A DNA stretch of 64,000 nt from an uncultured Pelagibacteraceae bacterium (GCA_902623215.1 CACNSS010000002.1:1-64000); one strand, 5' to 3'; shown: positions 1 to 9,775, numbered from the stretch's first letter. Notes: a model not told the origin generated them from the letters alone. A program made the numbers and translations.

Positions 1-413
1 TGACAGATAAATTTGAGCAAATTAGTCTAAAAACAGGATTTATGAAACACAATGGTGGAGTTTTATTTAGACAAATTTCTGAAAATCATTATGAGTTTAA
101 ATCTACAATAACAAAAAACCATCTAAATTCAGCTGGTATCACTCACGGTGGTTACCTTGCGGCTTTAATTGATGCTGGTGCTGGTTCAGCTGCTCACAGA
201 TCAGCTAAAACTTCACCATGTGTAACAATTTCATTGGATTTAAAATTTATTGGCACATCTAAAGTTGGAGATGAAATTATAGGTCATGTCAGAATTTTAA
301 AAAAAACTAAAACACTCGTGTTTTTATTTTGTGAGCTTAAGTGTAACGATGAAATAATTACTGCCGCAAACGGTATTTGGAAAATCTTAAAAAATAAAAC
401 TATTAATATTTAG
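1..413 (+). CDS. PaaI-family hotdog thioesterase (start probably 1 base outside the window)
   Basis: ORF 42..413 extends in frame to position 3 (TDKFEQISLKTGFMKHNG...), preceded by '?TG' at the window edge; hotdog motif HGGYLAALIDAGAGSAA. Confidence 0.8.
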   Translation, partial: TDKFEQISLKTGFMKHNGGVLFRQISENHYEFKSTITKNHLNSAGITHGGYLAALIDAGAGSAAHRSAKTSPCVTISLDLKFIGTSKVGDEIIGHVRILKKTKTLVFLFCELKCNDEIITAANGIWKILKNKTINI

Positions 414-619
414 TATGTATTTGGCTAATTAGTTAAAGATGAAATACTAGAAGAATAAATTTTAATTGTTATATAAATTTTATATATGTGCTAAAATAAA
501 ATTACTTATTTTTGAAATGAGAACTTTTTAACTTCCGATTCGGTCTTGTTTTAGTCTATTTTTGTTCTTTAGTGCTAACAATATCTGGTAGGTGAAAAAA
601 AAAGTATACTAAACATAGA

Positions 620-3106
620 ATGTCTAAAAATAAAATATCTGCAATTCTAGGTCCAACCAATACTGGAAAAACCCATCTTGCGATAGAGACAATGTTGTCT
701 TTTGAAAGTGGTATGATTGGTTTTCCGTTAAGACTGTTAGCACGTGAGGTCTACGACAAAGTAATAAAAAAGGTAAACACTGACAAAGTAGCATTAATAA
801 CTGGTGAAGAAAAAATTATTCCATCAAACGCTAAATATTTTTTATGCACTGTTGAATCTATGCCAATTGATAAACAATTGGACTTTGTTGCTGTTGATGA
901 AATTCAAATGTGCTCAGATCATGAACGAGGCCATATTTTTACGGATAGACTTTTAAATATGAGAGGTGAAAAATTAACAATGTTTATGGGTTCAAATACA
1001 ATTAGGAATATTGTTACTAAATTAGATGCCGATGTAGAATTTATTAATAGAAATCGTTTGTCAAAACTTTCTTACTCTGGCCATAAAAAAATTTCAAGAA
1101 TAGATCGAAAAACAGCTATAATTGCATTTTCAGCAGAGGAAGTTTATGCAATAGCTGAACTTATTAGAAGACAGAAAGGGGGAGCCTCAATCGTTATGGG
1201 GTCTCTTAGTCCAAAGACTAGAAATGCTCAAGTAGAATTATATCAATCTGGTGATGTTGATTTTTTGGTTGCGACTGATGCTATAGGTATGGGAATTAAT
1301 ATGGATTTAAACCACGTTTACTTTTCAAATCTAAAAAAATTTGATGGAAAAAAATTGAGACGGTTAAATTTATCTGAGATGGGTCAAATTGCTGGTAGAG
1401 CGGGTAGGTATATGAATGACGGTAGTTTTGGTATTACTGGGCAATGTAGAGAAATTAGCCCTGAGGAAGTGGAATTACTTGAAAATCACAAATTTGAGGA
1501 AATAAATTTTTTATTTTGGAGAAATTCAAATTTAAATTTTAATAGTCCATCTTTATTAATAAAATCACTTGATGAGAAGCCTCAGAGTGATTGGTTAAGA
1601 AAAATTTATGAATGTGAAGATGAAAAAGCCTTAAAGTTTTTTTTGAGAGACAAAAACTTTGAAAATAGTGAATTTGATCAAAAAAAATTAAAACTTTTAT
1701 GGGAGTGTTGCCAAATTCCTGATTTTGTAAAAAAAACTTACGGTAATCACTATGAGGTAATTGGAAATGTTTTTAAATATTTAAATAGCAAAAAAGGCAA
1801 AATTACTGATGATTATATGCGAATACAATTGATGAAACTTGATAAATTAGAGGGAAATGTAGATTCTTTATCAAATAGAATTGCAAATGTAAGAACTTGG
1901 TCATATGTTTCAAATAAAAATAATTGGGTAGAAAATCAAAACTACTGGATTGAAAAAACAAAATTATTAGAGGATAGACTTTCGGAAAAATTACATGAAG
2001 AACTTACAAAAACTTTTATTGATAAACGTGCAAGTGTTCTTGCAAGGGGCTTGAAGCAGGATATGGAGTTTAATACGAAAATTTTGGAAAATAATGATGT
2101 AATGATTGATAATCAGTTTATTGGTAAAATAAACGGGCTTAAACTACAATTAGATTTAAAAAAAGGAGCCTTAGAAACGGATATTAAATCTCTCAAGAAA
2201 GCAGCGAGACAAACTGTAGGACCTGAGCTCGAAAAAAGAATTAAAATTATTATTGATACTGGTCTGATTGAACTTAAAGAAGATTTTAAAATTTACTGGA
2301 GCAACTCCGCTATAGGTAGATTATCTTCAGGTAAAGATTATCTTAATCCCAATTTAGAATTAATAGTTGATGATATCTTGGAGCAAAATCAAAAACAAAA
2401 ATTATTAGATTTTATGAATAAATGGTTAAAAAATAAAATTAACACAGTTTTAAAAAGTTTAGTTGATCTAAAAAATATCAAAGAGAAAAATTCTTCAACA
2501 AAAGCTTTAGCATACCAACTCTATGAAAATAATGGTGTTATTAAAAGAGAACAAGTTACTGAATATTTAAAAAGTTTAGGTCAAAATGAAAGAAAAATTT
2601 TACGTGACTTAGGAGTAAAATTTGGAAGATATCATGTTTTTTTATATAAACTAATAAAACCAGATGCAGTTTCTTTGAGAACTCTACTGTGGAAAAATTA
2701 TCACCAAAAATATTATAGTTTAAAACCTCCAACGTTTGGATTAAATTTTTTAGAAAATAAAGAATTCAAAAATAAAAACTTCATGCTGTTGTGTGGATTC
2801 GAGAAATTTGACACCTTTTTTGTAAGGATTGATATTCTTGAAAGACTATTTGTTCAGATATTGAATTCTAGTAACAATAACAACAAAGAAAAGATGATCA
2901 AAATGGTCCCTGAGATGATTAATCTACTAGGTTGTAATAGAGAAAATTTTAAAAAGTTACTTAAAATGATGAATTATAAAATTTTTGATAAAGATGATGA
3001 AATTTTTTTTAAATATAGCCCACCCAAAAAAAATATTAAAACATTTGTTAAAAAATCTAATAAGGAAAGTCCTTTTAAAATTCTCAAAAATCTAAATTTA
3101 AATTAA
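620..3106 (+). CDS. SUV3-like superfamily 2 RNA helicase
   Basis: Walker A GPTNTGKT, DEIQM, QIAGRAGRY; length and architecture of alphaproteobacterial/mitochondrial SUV3-type helicases. Confidence 0.85.
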   Translation: MSKNKISAILGPTNTGKTHLAIETMLSFESGMIGFPLRLLAREVYDKVIKKVNTDKVALITGEEKIIPSNAKYFLCTVESMPIDKQLDFVAVDEIQMCSDHERGHIFTDRLLNMRGEKLTMFMGSNTIRNIVTKLDADVEFINRNRLSKLSYSGHKKISRIDRKTAIIAFSAEEVYAIAELIRRQKGGASIVMGSLSPKTRNAQVELYQSGDVDFLVATDAIGMGINMDLNHVYFSNLKKFDGKKLRRLNLSEMGQIAGRAGRYMNDGSFGITGQCREISPEEVELLENHKFEEINFLFWRNSNLNFNSPSLLIKSLDEKPQSDWLRKIYECEDEKALKFFLRDKNFENSEFDQKKLKLLWECCQIPDFVKKTYGNHYEVIGNVFKYLNSKKGKITDDYMRIQLMKLDKLEGNVDSLSNRIANVRTWSYVSNKNNWVENQNYWIEKTKLLEDRLSEKLHEELTKTFIDKRASVLARGLKQDMEFNTKILENNDVMIDNQFIGKINGLKLQLDLKKGALETDIKSLKKAARQTVGPELEKRIKIIIDTGLIELKEDFKIYWSNSAIGRLSSGKDYLNPNLELIVDDILEQNQKQKLLDFMNKWLKNKINTVLKSLVDLKNIKEKNSSTKALAYQLYENNGVIKREQVTEYLKSLGQNERKILRDLGVKFGRYHVFLYKLIKPDAVSLRTLLWKNYHQKYYSLKPPTFGLNFLENKEFKNKNFMLLCGFEKFDTFFVRIDILERLFVQILNSSNNNNKEKMIKMVPEMINLLGCNRENFKKLLKMMNYKIFDKDDEIFFKYSPPKKNIKTFVKKSNKESPFKILKNLNLN

Positions 3107-3109
3107 AAG

Positions 3110-3520
3110 ATGTTTTTTAAAAAAAAAGAAAAAAGGAATATTCAAATTGATTTAACTAAAATATGTGCACTTTTAATTCATGCAGCAAAAATTGATGAAA
3201 ATTTCTCTGAAAAAGAAGAGGAAATAATCAAACAAACGATGCTAAAAATTGGAGCAAATAATGTTAATTTAGATGAATTATTTAATGATGCAAAGAAAAT
3301 TGAAGATCATTCTAATCAAATTCTTGCCTTTACAAAAGAAGTCAAAAATATGAATGAAGAAAGCAAAATTCAGATTATTGAAGCATTGTGGAGAATTATA
3401 TATTCAAATAAAGAAGCTGATATTTATGAAACAAGTTTAATGAGAAGACTTGCAGGATTACTGTACATAGATAATAAATTAATGGGAGATATCAAAGAAA
3501 AGATCAAAAATGAGAATTAA
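3110..3520 (+). CDS. TerB-family protein
   Basis: [19 protein letters not shown]...[15 protein letters not shown] pattern of TerB-like proteins. Confidence 0.7.
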   Translation: MFFKKKEKRNIQIDLTKICALLIHAAKIDENFSEKEEEIIKQTMLKIGANNVNLDELFNDAKKIEDHSNQILAFTKEVKNMNEESKIQIIEALWRIIYSNKEADIYETSLMRRLAGLLYIDNKLMGDIKEKIKNEN

Positions 3521-3522
3521 TA

Positions 3523-3849
3523 ATGACTTATTTGGTAAATGATAAATGTATTAAATGCAAACTGACTGACTGTGTTGATGTTTGTCCAGTCGATTGTTTT
3601 TATGAGGGTAAAAATATGCTTGTAATTAAACCCGATGAGTGTATAGATTGTGGCGTTTGCGAACCTGAATGTCCTGTCAACGCTATTCAAGCTGATACAG
3701 AACCAGGAAGCGATAAATGGTTGGAGATCAACAAAAAATATTCTGAAATCTGGCCAAACATAAGTGAAAAAAAGGATCCACCATCGGACCACGAAGATTA
3801 TAAAGATGAGCAAAATAAGTTTGAAAAATATTTTAAAGAAAACGTTTAG
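3523..3849 (+). CDS. fdxA: 7Fe ferredoxin (3Fe-4S/4Fe-4S)
   Basis: [18 protein letters not shown] and [16 protein letters not shown] cluster motifs. Confidence 0.95.
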   Translation: MTYLVNDKCIKCKLTDCVDVCPVDCFYEGKNMLVIKPDECIDCGVCEPECPVNAIQADTEPGSDKWLEINKKYSEIWPNISEKKDPPSDHEDYKDEQNKFEKYFKENV

Positions 3850-4675
3850 AAAAAAAGCAAAAAAAGCAAAAAAAGTATTAAAAAAAAATGTTACCAAAAA
3901 CTTAAAAAAACAAACTAAGAATATTAAAAAATCTGTAAAATCAAAATTAAAAAAAGTCTCTTTAAAAAAACAAGTTAAAAGTGCTCAAAAGAATATTGAA
4001 TTAAAAACCGAAAATCTTCGGATTTCTAAAGGATCTGAAATTAAGCCTGAAATAAAAAAAGTAAATAAACAAGCTACAGAAAAAAGGGAATATAAAATTA
4101 AAGACCACGTAGTTTATCCAAAACATGGTGTGGGACAGATATGTGAATTTAAGAAAGTTAACATTGGTGGAATAGATGTTGAGACATATGTGATTAAATT
4201 TGAAAAAGATAAAGCGAATGGGATGGTACCAGTTAACAAACAATCTCATCTCCGTCCATTAGCTACTATAAATCAAGTCAATAAATGTATATCAATTTTA
4301 AAAAGTAAGCCAAAAATTAAAAGATCGATGTGGAGTAGAAGAGCCCAAGAATATGAAGCTAAGATTTCATCAGGAAAAATATATGAACTAGCTGAAGTGG
4401 TAAGGGACCTTAACAAAGGTGATGATTTGATGGTCGATCAATCTTATAGTGAGAGACAACTTTTTGAAAAAGCTTATGAGAGAATTTTGTCTGAATTTAA
4501 AATAATATTGAATATTTCTTTAGAAGATACACAAAAAAAATTAGATAAAGCACTAAAAAGAAATTTAGATGGCCAAGCTAAACAAGAAACTGCTGCAGTT
4601 AAAAGTCCAGCACCTGAAATCCAAGATGAGGAACCAATCTCAGAAAGTGATAATGACGAAGGTATTGAGGACTAA
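3806..4675 (+). CDS. CarD/CdnL-family transcription regulator with Lys-rich N-terminal extension
   Basis: [14 protein letters not shown]...[11 protein letters not shown] core of CarD; start at internal Met (3806) is better than 3764; overlaps fdxA. Confidence 0.85.
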   Translation: MSKISLKNILKKTFRKKAKKAKKVLKKNVTKNLKKQTKNIKKSVKSKLKKVSLKKQVKSAQKNIELKTENLRISKGSEIKPEIKKVNKQATEKREYKIKDHVVYPKHGVGQICEFKKVNIGGIDVETYVIKFEKDKANGMVPVNKQSHLRPLATINQVNKCISILKSKPKIKRSMWSRRAQEYEAKISSGKIYELAEVVRDLNKGDDLMVDQSYSERQLFEKAYERILSEFKIILNISLEDTQKKLDKALKRNLDGQAKQETAAVKSPAPEIQDEEPISESDNDEGIED

Positions 4676-4716
4676 AAAAAACGCCTCTCATACGTCACGT
4701 AATGAGAAGCGTTTTT
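4676..4716. terminator. Bidirectional intrinsic terminator between carD-like gene and convergent 25-aa ORF
   Basis: AAAAACGC-c-TCTCAT / ATGAGA-a-GCGTTTTT stem, A-run on the left and T-run on the right. Confidence 0.85.
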
Positions 4717-4735
4717 AATAAAGAATACTAAGTAA

Positions 4736-4813
4736 TTATCTTCTTCTTCTTTTCTTAGCTTTTTTCTTAGCTTTTTTCTTAGCCTTCTTCGCTTTTTTTC
4801 TTCTTTTAGCCAT
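4736..4813 (-). CDS. 25-aa hyperbasic Lys/Ala/Arg peptide [25 protein letters not shown]
   Basis: Manual translation of the minus strand; AAAAGGGAG Shine-Dalgarno 6 nt upstream of ATG; promoter-like TTGACA upstream and terminator downstream. Confidence 0.75.
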   Translation of the reverse strand: MAKRRKKAKKAKKKAKKKAKKRRRR

Positions 4814-4835
4814 CTTTAGCTCCCTTTTTAGTTAA

Positions 4836-4855
4836 ACGAATCAAAATTGATTCGT
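4836..4855. promoter_or_regulatory. Perfect inverted repeat ACGAATCAA-AA-TTGATTCGT in the 5' leader of the 25-aa ORF
   Basis: 9-bp perfect arms, 2-nt spacer. Confidence 0.7.
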
Positions 4856-4864
4856 AATAACTTA

Positions 4865-4893
4865 TTTTTATTTTTTTATGTACGTTATGTCAA
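4865..4893 (-). promoter_or_regulatory. Predicted sigma70-type promoter for the 25-aa ORF (TTGACA-N17-TAAAAA)
   Basis: Perfect -35 (4888-4893, minus strand), 17-nt spacer, A/T-rich -10. Confidence 0.55.
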
Positions 4894-5001
4894 TTCTTTA
4901 ATTAAAGAAAAAAATTTTAAAAAAAGATTTTAAATAAAAAAAATTGAAAAAAATTAAATGTATAAAAAAGTTAATGTTTATGCGCTTAATAGACAAATAT
5001 T

Positions 5002-6756
5002 TTACTTCAACGAGTAAAGTTTTTCTAAATCATCTTTATATTTTTGTAAAATTTTTTTTCTTTTAAGTTTTAAAGTTGGCGTTAACATTCCATTTTCAAT
5101 TGTAAATTCTTCTTTTATAACTTTAAATTTTTTCACTTTTTCAACTGATGATAAAGTTTTATTCAAACTTTCTAAATAAGTTTCTATTTCTTTATTATTT
5201 TTATCACTGTCACTAACAATTAATGCAACTAAATAGGTTTTTTTATCTCCATAAACAAAACTTTGTTTAATTTTTTCATTTAAACATAATAAATTTTCAA
5301 TTTTGGAAGGTGATATGTTATCTCCACCAAGATTGATAATTATTTCTTTTTTTCTATCTGTTATTTTTAAATTTCCCTCTTTTGTAATTTCACCTATGTC
5401 CCCAGTATTTAACCAGCCATCTTTAATTACTTCATCTGTTTCTTTCTTTTTATTCCAATAACCTAGCATAATGTTTTCACCTTTAACTAAAATTTCACCA
5501 TCTTCAGCGATTTTTACTTGGTTTGTTTTGAAAGGGGGGCCCACTGTTTCAATCTTAATTTTTCCAGGAATATTACAACTAACAACAGGAGAGGCTTCAG
5601 TTAATCCATAACCTTGTAAAGTTGGTAATCCTATAGAATTTAAAAATTCCCCAATTTTTTGATCTAAAGCACCCCCTCCGGAAACAAAGGCCTTTAACTT
5701 GCCACCAAATTGATTTTTAATTTTTCTTCTTACCAATTTTTCACAGAAAATATTAATTAAACTTTCTTTCAAACTTAATTTACCTTTATTTTGTTTTTTA
5801 ATCCCAAGTGAGATGGTATATGAAATCAACTTCTTCTTAAGACCCTTTTGTTTTGTGAAATTCATATAAATTTTACTGTATAAATTTTGATAAAATCTAG
5901 GGACTGCTGTCATTATTGTTGGTTTTGCAACTGACATATTGGATAATAATTTTTCCAAACTTTCAGCGTAATAAACTTTTGCTCCAAGTGAAATTTGAAC
6001 AAATTGAACTGTATGTTCATATGAATGAGATAATGGTAACCATGTTAGAAAGACTGGTTTTTCATTTTTAAATAAAGGTACTAAAATATCTAGTGCTCCC
6101 TCGCAATTGGATAAAATTCCTCCATGACTCAACATTACTCCTTTTGGGTTTCCAGTTGTTCCAGAAGTATAAATAATACACGCAAGATCATTTCTTTTTA
6201 GATTGGTGTTTATAGAATGTTGGATCTTAAAGTTCTGATCAATCATTATAGTTTGCAGATCAGTAAAAATTTTTTGAAAAAAATCCAATTCTTCATTAAA
6301 ACCATCCATTGAAATAACTTTAATGTCTTTTGTTAAATATTTTTTAATTTTATTAAATTGTTCTTGAGTAGAGACAATACAAACTTTTGGCATACAATCT
6401 TTAATTATATATTCATAATCCTTATCAGAATAAGTCGTAAATAAAGGTACAGTCACTCCACCAGCATTCATAATTGATAAATCAGAAATTAGCCACTCTG
6501 GTCGATTTTCTGAAAGTAACAAACACCTATCTCCTCTAGATAATAATTTTTTTAAATAAGTAGTTAATATCCTAATTTGTCCATCAACTACTCTCCACGA
6601 ATAATTAGTTGGTTGTCTTAATTCTGGTAACTCATGTTCTTTTGATTTTAAATTTGTCAAAAACGCAGACTCATTAGTACTAAATTTTTTTGGTATATTT
6701 TTTTCAGATTTTCTAAAAAAAAGTTCTACAAGACTATTGATATTTTTTAATTCCAT
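5002..6756 (-). CDS. Long-chain acyl-CoA synthetase / AMP-dependent ligase
   Basis: IIYTSGTTGNPKGVMLSH, GYGLTEASPV, TGDIGEITKEGNLKITDRKKEII; start moved to internal Met because the upstream part is tRNA. Confidence 0.9.
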   Translation of the reverse strand: MELKNINSLVELFFRKSEKNIPKKFSTNESAFLTNLKSKEHELPELRQPTNYSWRVVDGQIRILTTYLKKLLSRGDRCLLLSENRPEWLISDLSIMNAGGVTVPLFTTYSDKDYEYIIKDCMPKVCIVSTQEQFNKIKKYLTKDIKVISMDGFNEELDFFQKIFTDLQTIMIDQNFKIQHSINTNLKRNDLACIIYTSGTTGNPKGVMLSHGGILSNCEGALDILVPLFKNEKPVFLTWLPLSHSYEHTVQFVQISLGAKVYYAESLEKLLSNMSVAKPTIMTAVPRFYQNLYSKIYMNFTKQKGLKKKLISYTISLGIKKQNKGKLSLKESLINIFCEKLVRRKIKNQFGGKLKAFVSGGGALDQKIGEFLNSIGLPTLQGYGLTEASPVVSCNIPGKIKIETVGPPFKTNQVKIAEDGEILVKGENIMLGYWNKKKETDEVIKDGWLNTGDIGEITKEGNLKITDRKKEIIINLGGDNISPSKIENLLCLNEKIKQSFVYGDKKTYLVALIVSDSDKNNKEIETYLESLNKTLSSVEKVKKFKVIKEEFTIENGMLTPTLKLKRKKILQKYKDDLEKLYSLK

Positions 6757-6762
6757 AAATAA

Positions 6763-6847
6763 TGGTGGGCGAAGAGAGAATCGAACTCTCACTTCTTGCG
6801 AAACACGATTTTGAGTCGTGCGCGTCTACCAGTTCCGCCATTCGCCC
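6763..6847 (-). tRNA. tRNA-Leu(CAA)
   Basis: GGGCGAA/TTCGCCC acceptor stem, encoded ACCA, anticodon loop CTCAAAA, long variable arm, T-arm GTTCGATTC. Confidence 0.95.
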
Positions 6848-6906
6848 CTAATTGTTTAATAATTTATTAAATAGTATAAGAACTAAAATTATATTAAAAC
6901 CAAAAA

Positions 6907-7512
6907 ATGTTTAATAATCTTTATAAAAAGTGTTTAGACTTAGCAGCACACAAAAGTTCAAAGTACTACTTGGCAATTGTATCTTTTGTTGAAAGTTCTT
7001 TTTTTCCTATTCCTCCTGATGTTATGATTATACCAATGGTGATCTCCAAAAAGAATGATTTTTTCAAAATATTTCTTATAACTACGATTTTTTCTGTTTT
7101 GGGTGGTATACTAGGTTATTTAATTGGTGCTTTCTTTTTTGATTTTGGATCACAAATTATGAGTTTTTATGGATATGAAAATAAATTATCTAATATTAAA
7201 AATAATTTAGTTAATAGTGATGGTTTTTATGCCTGGCTAGGTATACTTTTTTTAGCAGGATTTACACCTCTTCCCTATAAAGTTTTCACTATTGCAAGTG
7301 GCCTAATAAGTTTTAATTTTTTTGTATTCATCTTTATTAGTTTGGTTTCAAGAGGGTTGAGATTTTTTATAGTCTCATACCTCTCTTATAAGTTTGGGCA
7401 ATTATTTACCGAATTTATGGAAACGCACGGGTCAAAATGGTTTACAATAATTGGATTATTAATTGTTATAATTGGCTTATTGATTTATCTAATTATAAAA
7501 TTTTATGTTTAA
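6907..7512 (+). CDS. YqaA/DedA-like membrane protein (SNARE-associated/VTT)
   Basis: ESSFFPIPPDVMIIPMV and GFTPLPYKVFTIASG motifs. Confidence 0.85.
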   Translation: MFNNLYKKCLDLAAHKSSKYYLAIVSFVESSFFPIPPDVMIIPMVISKKNDFFKIFLITTIFSVLGGILGYLIGAFFFDFGSQIMSFYGYENKLSNIKNNLVNSDGFYAWLGILFLAGFTPLPYKVFTIASGLISFNFFVFIFISLVSRGLRFFIVSYLSYKFGQLFTEFMETHGSKWFTIIGLLIVIIGLLIYLIIKFYV

Positions 7513-7990
7513 TTTCAAAAACGAATTTTATCTAAAAATTATTTTAATTATTAGCTGTACTGCATTAATTTTTGCATATTTCGTAGAATATATTTTAGGT
7601 CATCAACCATGTAATTTATGCATTATTGAGAGAATTCCTTATGGGATAAGTATAATCTTAATTACAATAATTTTTATCATAAAGAAAAATCAAAAATTTT
7701 TAACTTTGTTGTTAATTCTTACCTTTGCCTTTTCGTTTATAATTTCTATTTACCATTATGGGATTGAACAAGGTTTTTTTGAGGAATCAACAGTATGTAA
7801 TGCGAGGAATTTTAGAGAAAATATAACCAAAGAAGATTTACTTAGAGAATTAAGTAAAAAAACTATAAGCTGTAAAGATGTGACATTTAGGATTTTAGGA
7901 TTGTCACTTACAAGTATTAATATTGTAATAAGTTTGTTATTTATTATAACCTTTATAAAAATTTTTGTTAAATATGAAAAAAACAAGTAA
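7505..7990 (+). CDS. DsbB-family disulfide bond formation protein
   Basis: HQPCNLCIIERIPY CxxC plus second periplasmic Cys pair; four TM segments. Confidence 0.85.
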   Translation: MFNFKNEFYLKIILIISCTALIFAYFVEYILGHQPCNLCIIERIPYGISIILITIIFIIKKNQKFLTLLLILTFAFSFIISIYHYGIEQGFFEESTVCNARNFRENITKEDLLRELSKKTISCKDVTFRILGLSLTSINIVISLLFIITFIKIFVKYEKNK

Positions 7991-8504
7991 TAAAGTTGAA
8001 GAATTTATAAGAGTTGATCATGCAGGTGAAAGAGGTGCTGTCAAAATTTATGAAGGTCAGCTGTTGGCTCTAAATACAATTGTCAAGAATGAGAATCTAA
8101 AAAAGACAATCGAAGATATGAAAGAACATGAGATAGAACATTGTCAATTTTTTGAAAATGAAATAAAAAAAAGAAATATTAAACCTACAAAATTTTTACC
8201 TTTATGGGACTTAATGGGTGTAGGTTTAGGATTTGGATCAACGTTATTAGGAAAAAAAGCAGCGATGTTGTGTACTGCATCAGTTGAAGAAGTAATAGAC
8301 AAACATTATTTAGATCAAATTAATCAGTTGGGCCCAGAAGAAAAAGAATTGAAAAAAAAAATAACTAAATTTAGACAAGATGAGCTAGATCATAAAGATA
8401 TAGCCTATGAGGAGGGTGCTTCAAAAAAAGGTTTTTACTCAATTATGGACAAAATAATTAAAACAGGTTCAAAAATAGCTATTCGTATCTCAGAAAAAGT
8501 TTAG
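7974..8504 (+). CDS. coq7: Demethoxyubiquinone hydroxylase Coq7
   Basis: RVDHAGERGAVKIYEGQL, EHEIEHC, DELDHKDIA di-iron motifs. Confidence 0.92.
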   Translation: MKKTSNKVEEFIRVDHAGERGAVKIYEGQLLALNTIVKNENLKKTIEDMKEHEIEHCQFFENEIKKRNIKPTKFLPLWDLMGVGLGFGSTLLGKKAAMLCTASVEEVIDKHYLDQINQLGPEEKELKKKITKFRQDELDHKDIAYEEGASKKGFYSIMDKIIKTGSKIAIRISEKV

Positions 8505-8507
8505 AGA

Positions 8508-9077
8508 TTAAGCTTCAAGCTCAACATCCCAATACAAATAATCCATCCAACTTTTATGTAAATAATTTGGAGGAAAATTTTTTCCGTTACGATGTAAATC
8601 TTCTGTTGAAGGTTGATAAGGGTACTGACTTAACTTCATTCCTGATGTTTTTAAAAGTTTACCACCCTTTTTAACATTACATTCAGAACAAGCTGTTACA
8701 ACATTATCCCAATTAGTTTCTCCCCCTTTAGATCTTGGCAACAAGTGATCAAAAGTTAGCTCTTCACCACTACCACAATATTGACAAGAAAATTTATCTC
8801 TTAAAAAAACGTTAAATCTTGTAAAACTTGGTTTAGTTTGGGGCACAATATAATTTTTTAATGCAATAACGCTCGGTAGCTGCATATTAAAAGATGGACT
8901 CCTAATTAATCTGTCATAACTACTTACTATAATGACTCTGTCTAAAAATACCGACTTTACAGTATCTTGCCAAGACCATAAAGATAAAGGATAGTAGCTT
9001 AGAGGTCTATAATCTGCATTTAAAACTAATGCAGGACATTTTTCTAAAGAAACATTTTGTTCAACAAAATTATTCAT
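8508..9077 (-). CDS. HNH endonuclease
   Basis: CQYCGSGEELTFDHLLPRSKGGETNWDNVVTACSECNVKKG. Confidence 0.9.
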   Translation of the reverse strand: MNNFVEQNVSLEKCPALVLNADYRPLSYYPLSLWSWQDTVKSVFLDRVIIVSSYDRLIRSPSFNMQLPSVIALKNYIVPQTKPSFTRFNVFLRDKFSCQYCGSGEELTFDHLLPRSKGGETNWDNVVTACSECNVKKGGKLLKTSGMKLSQYPYQPSTEDLHRNGKNFPPNYLHKSWMDYLYWDVELEA

Positions 9078-9115
9078 TAAGTAATAGTAGCTTAATTAAA
9101 AAATTATTTCAATAA

Positions 9116-9775
9116 TTAGCGATTATTAAATTTTTCTAAAATATAATTTAATCCTATGCTTGAAGCTTCTACTGGGATATGATGTCCACAATTTTTTATG
9201 AGTTGAGTTTCTACATTAACATTATTCCTAATAAAAAAGTCCTTAGCCTCAAGTAAAAAGTTGGGTGACACTATTTCATCTGCGTCACCATGAATCATCA
9301 AAATATCTGCATCAACATTTTTTTTTTTTATCAAATATTCTTGATTAATTATTTTTCCTGAAAAACCCACTATACAGCTATATCTTTGATCAGAGATTAA
9401 TCCCAAGTTTAATGACATCATACACCCCTGGCTAAAACCAGATAAACAAATTTTATTATTCTGTAAGTTAAACTCATTTTTTATTTCATTTATAAATTTA
9501 TTTAGTTTAGTCTCTGCTTTTTTAGACTCATCTAGAATATATTGAGGATCATCCTTTGATAAATCAAACCACTGATAACCTGAAGGGTTTATTTTGCATT
9601 TTTCATGACCGTTTGGGCAAATAAAAATTGTGTTAGGCAAATGACGTCTCCAGCCTAAAGATAAAATACTAATGTCTTGACCATCGCCCCCATATCCATG
9701 GAGTAAAATTATTGCATTCTCAATTTCTAAACCCTTCTCAGGTTTCAATATTATTGAATCAAGACAAAATGTCAT
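9116..9775 (-). CDS. Phospholipase/carboxylesterase (alpha/beta hydrolase)
   Basis: LHGYGGDG, GFSQGCMMSL, HGDADEIV, CGHHIP. Confidence 0.85.
   Translation of the reverse strand: MTFCLDSIILKPEKGLEIENAIILLHGYGGDGQDISILSLGWRRHLPNTIFICPNGHEKCKINPSGYQWFDLSKDDPQYILDESKKAETKLNKFINEIKNEFNLQNNKICLSGFSQGCMMSLNLGLISDQRYSCIVGFSGKIINQEYLIKKKNVDADILMIHGDADEIVSPNFLLEAKDFFIRNNVNVETQLIKNCGHHIPVEASSIGLNYILEKFNNR

Noticed and set aside
414-619. 206-bp gap between thioesterase and helicase as an sRNA or riboswitch
   Set aside because: No convincing hairpin, terminator or known motif by eye; could be promoter only. Needs structure/covariation analysis
3517-3897. Minus-strand 126-aa ORF across fdxA
   Set aside because: Phe-rich antisense shadow of fdxA and the Lys-rich carD start; no family features
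8508-9077. HNH endonuclease as mobile-element or defence gene
   Set aside because: Common stand-alone HNH family in alphaproteobacteria with no intron/intein or defence context here
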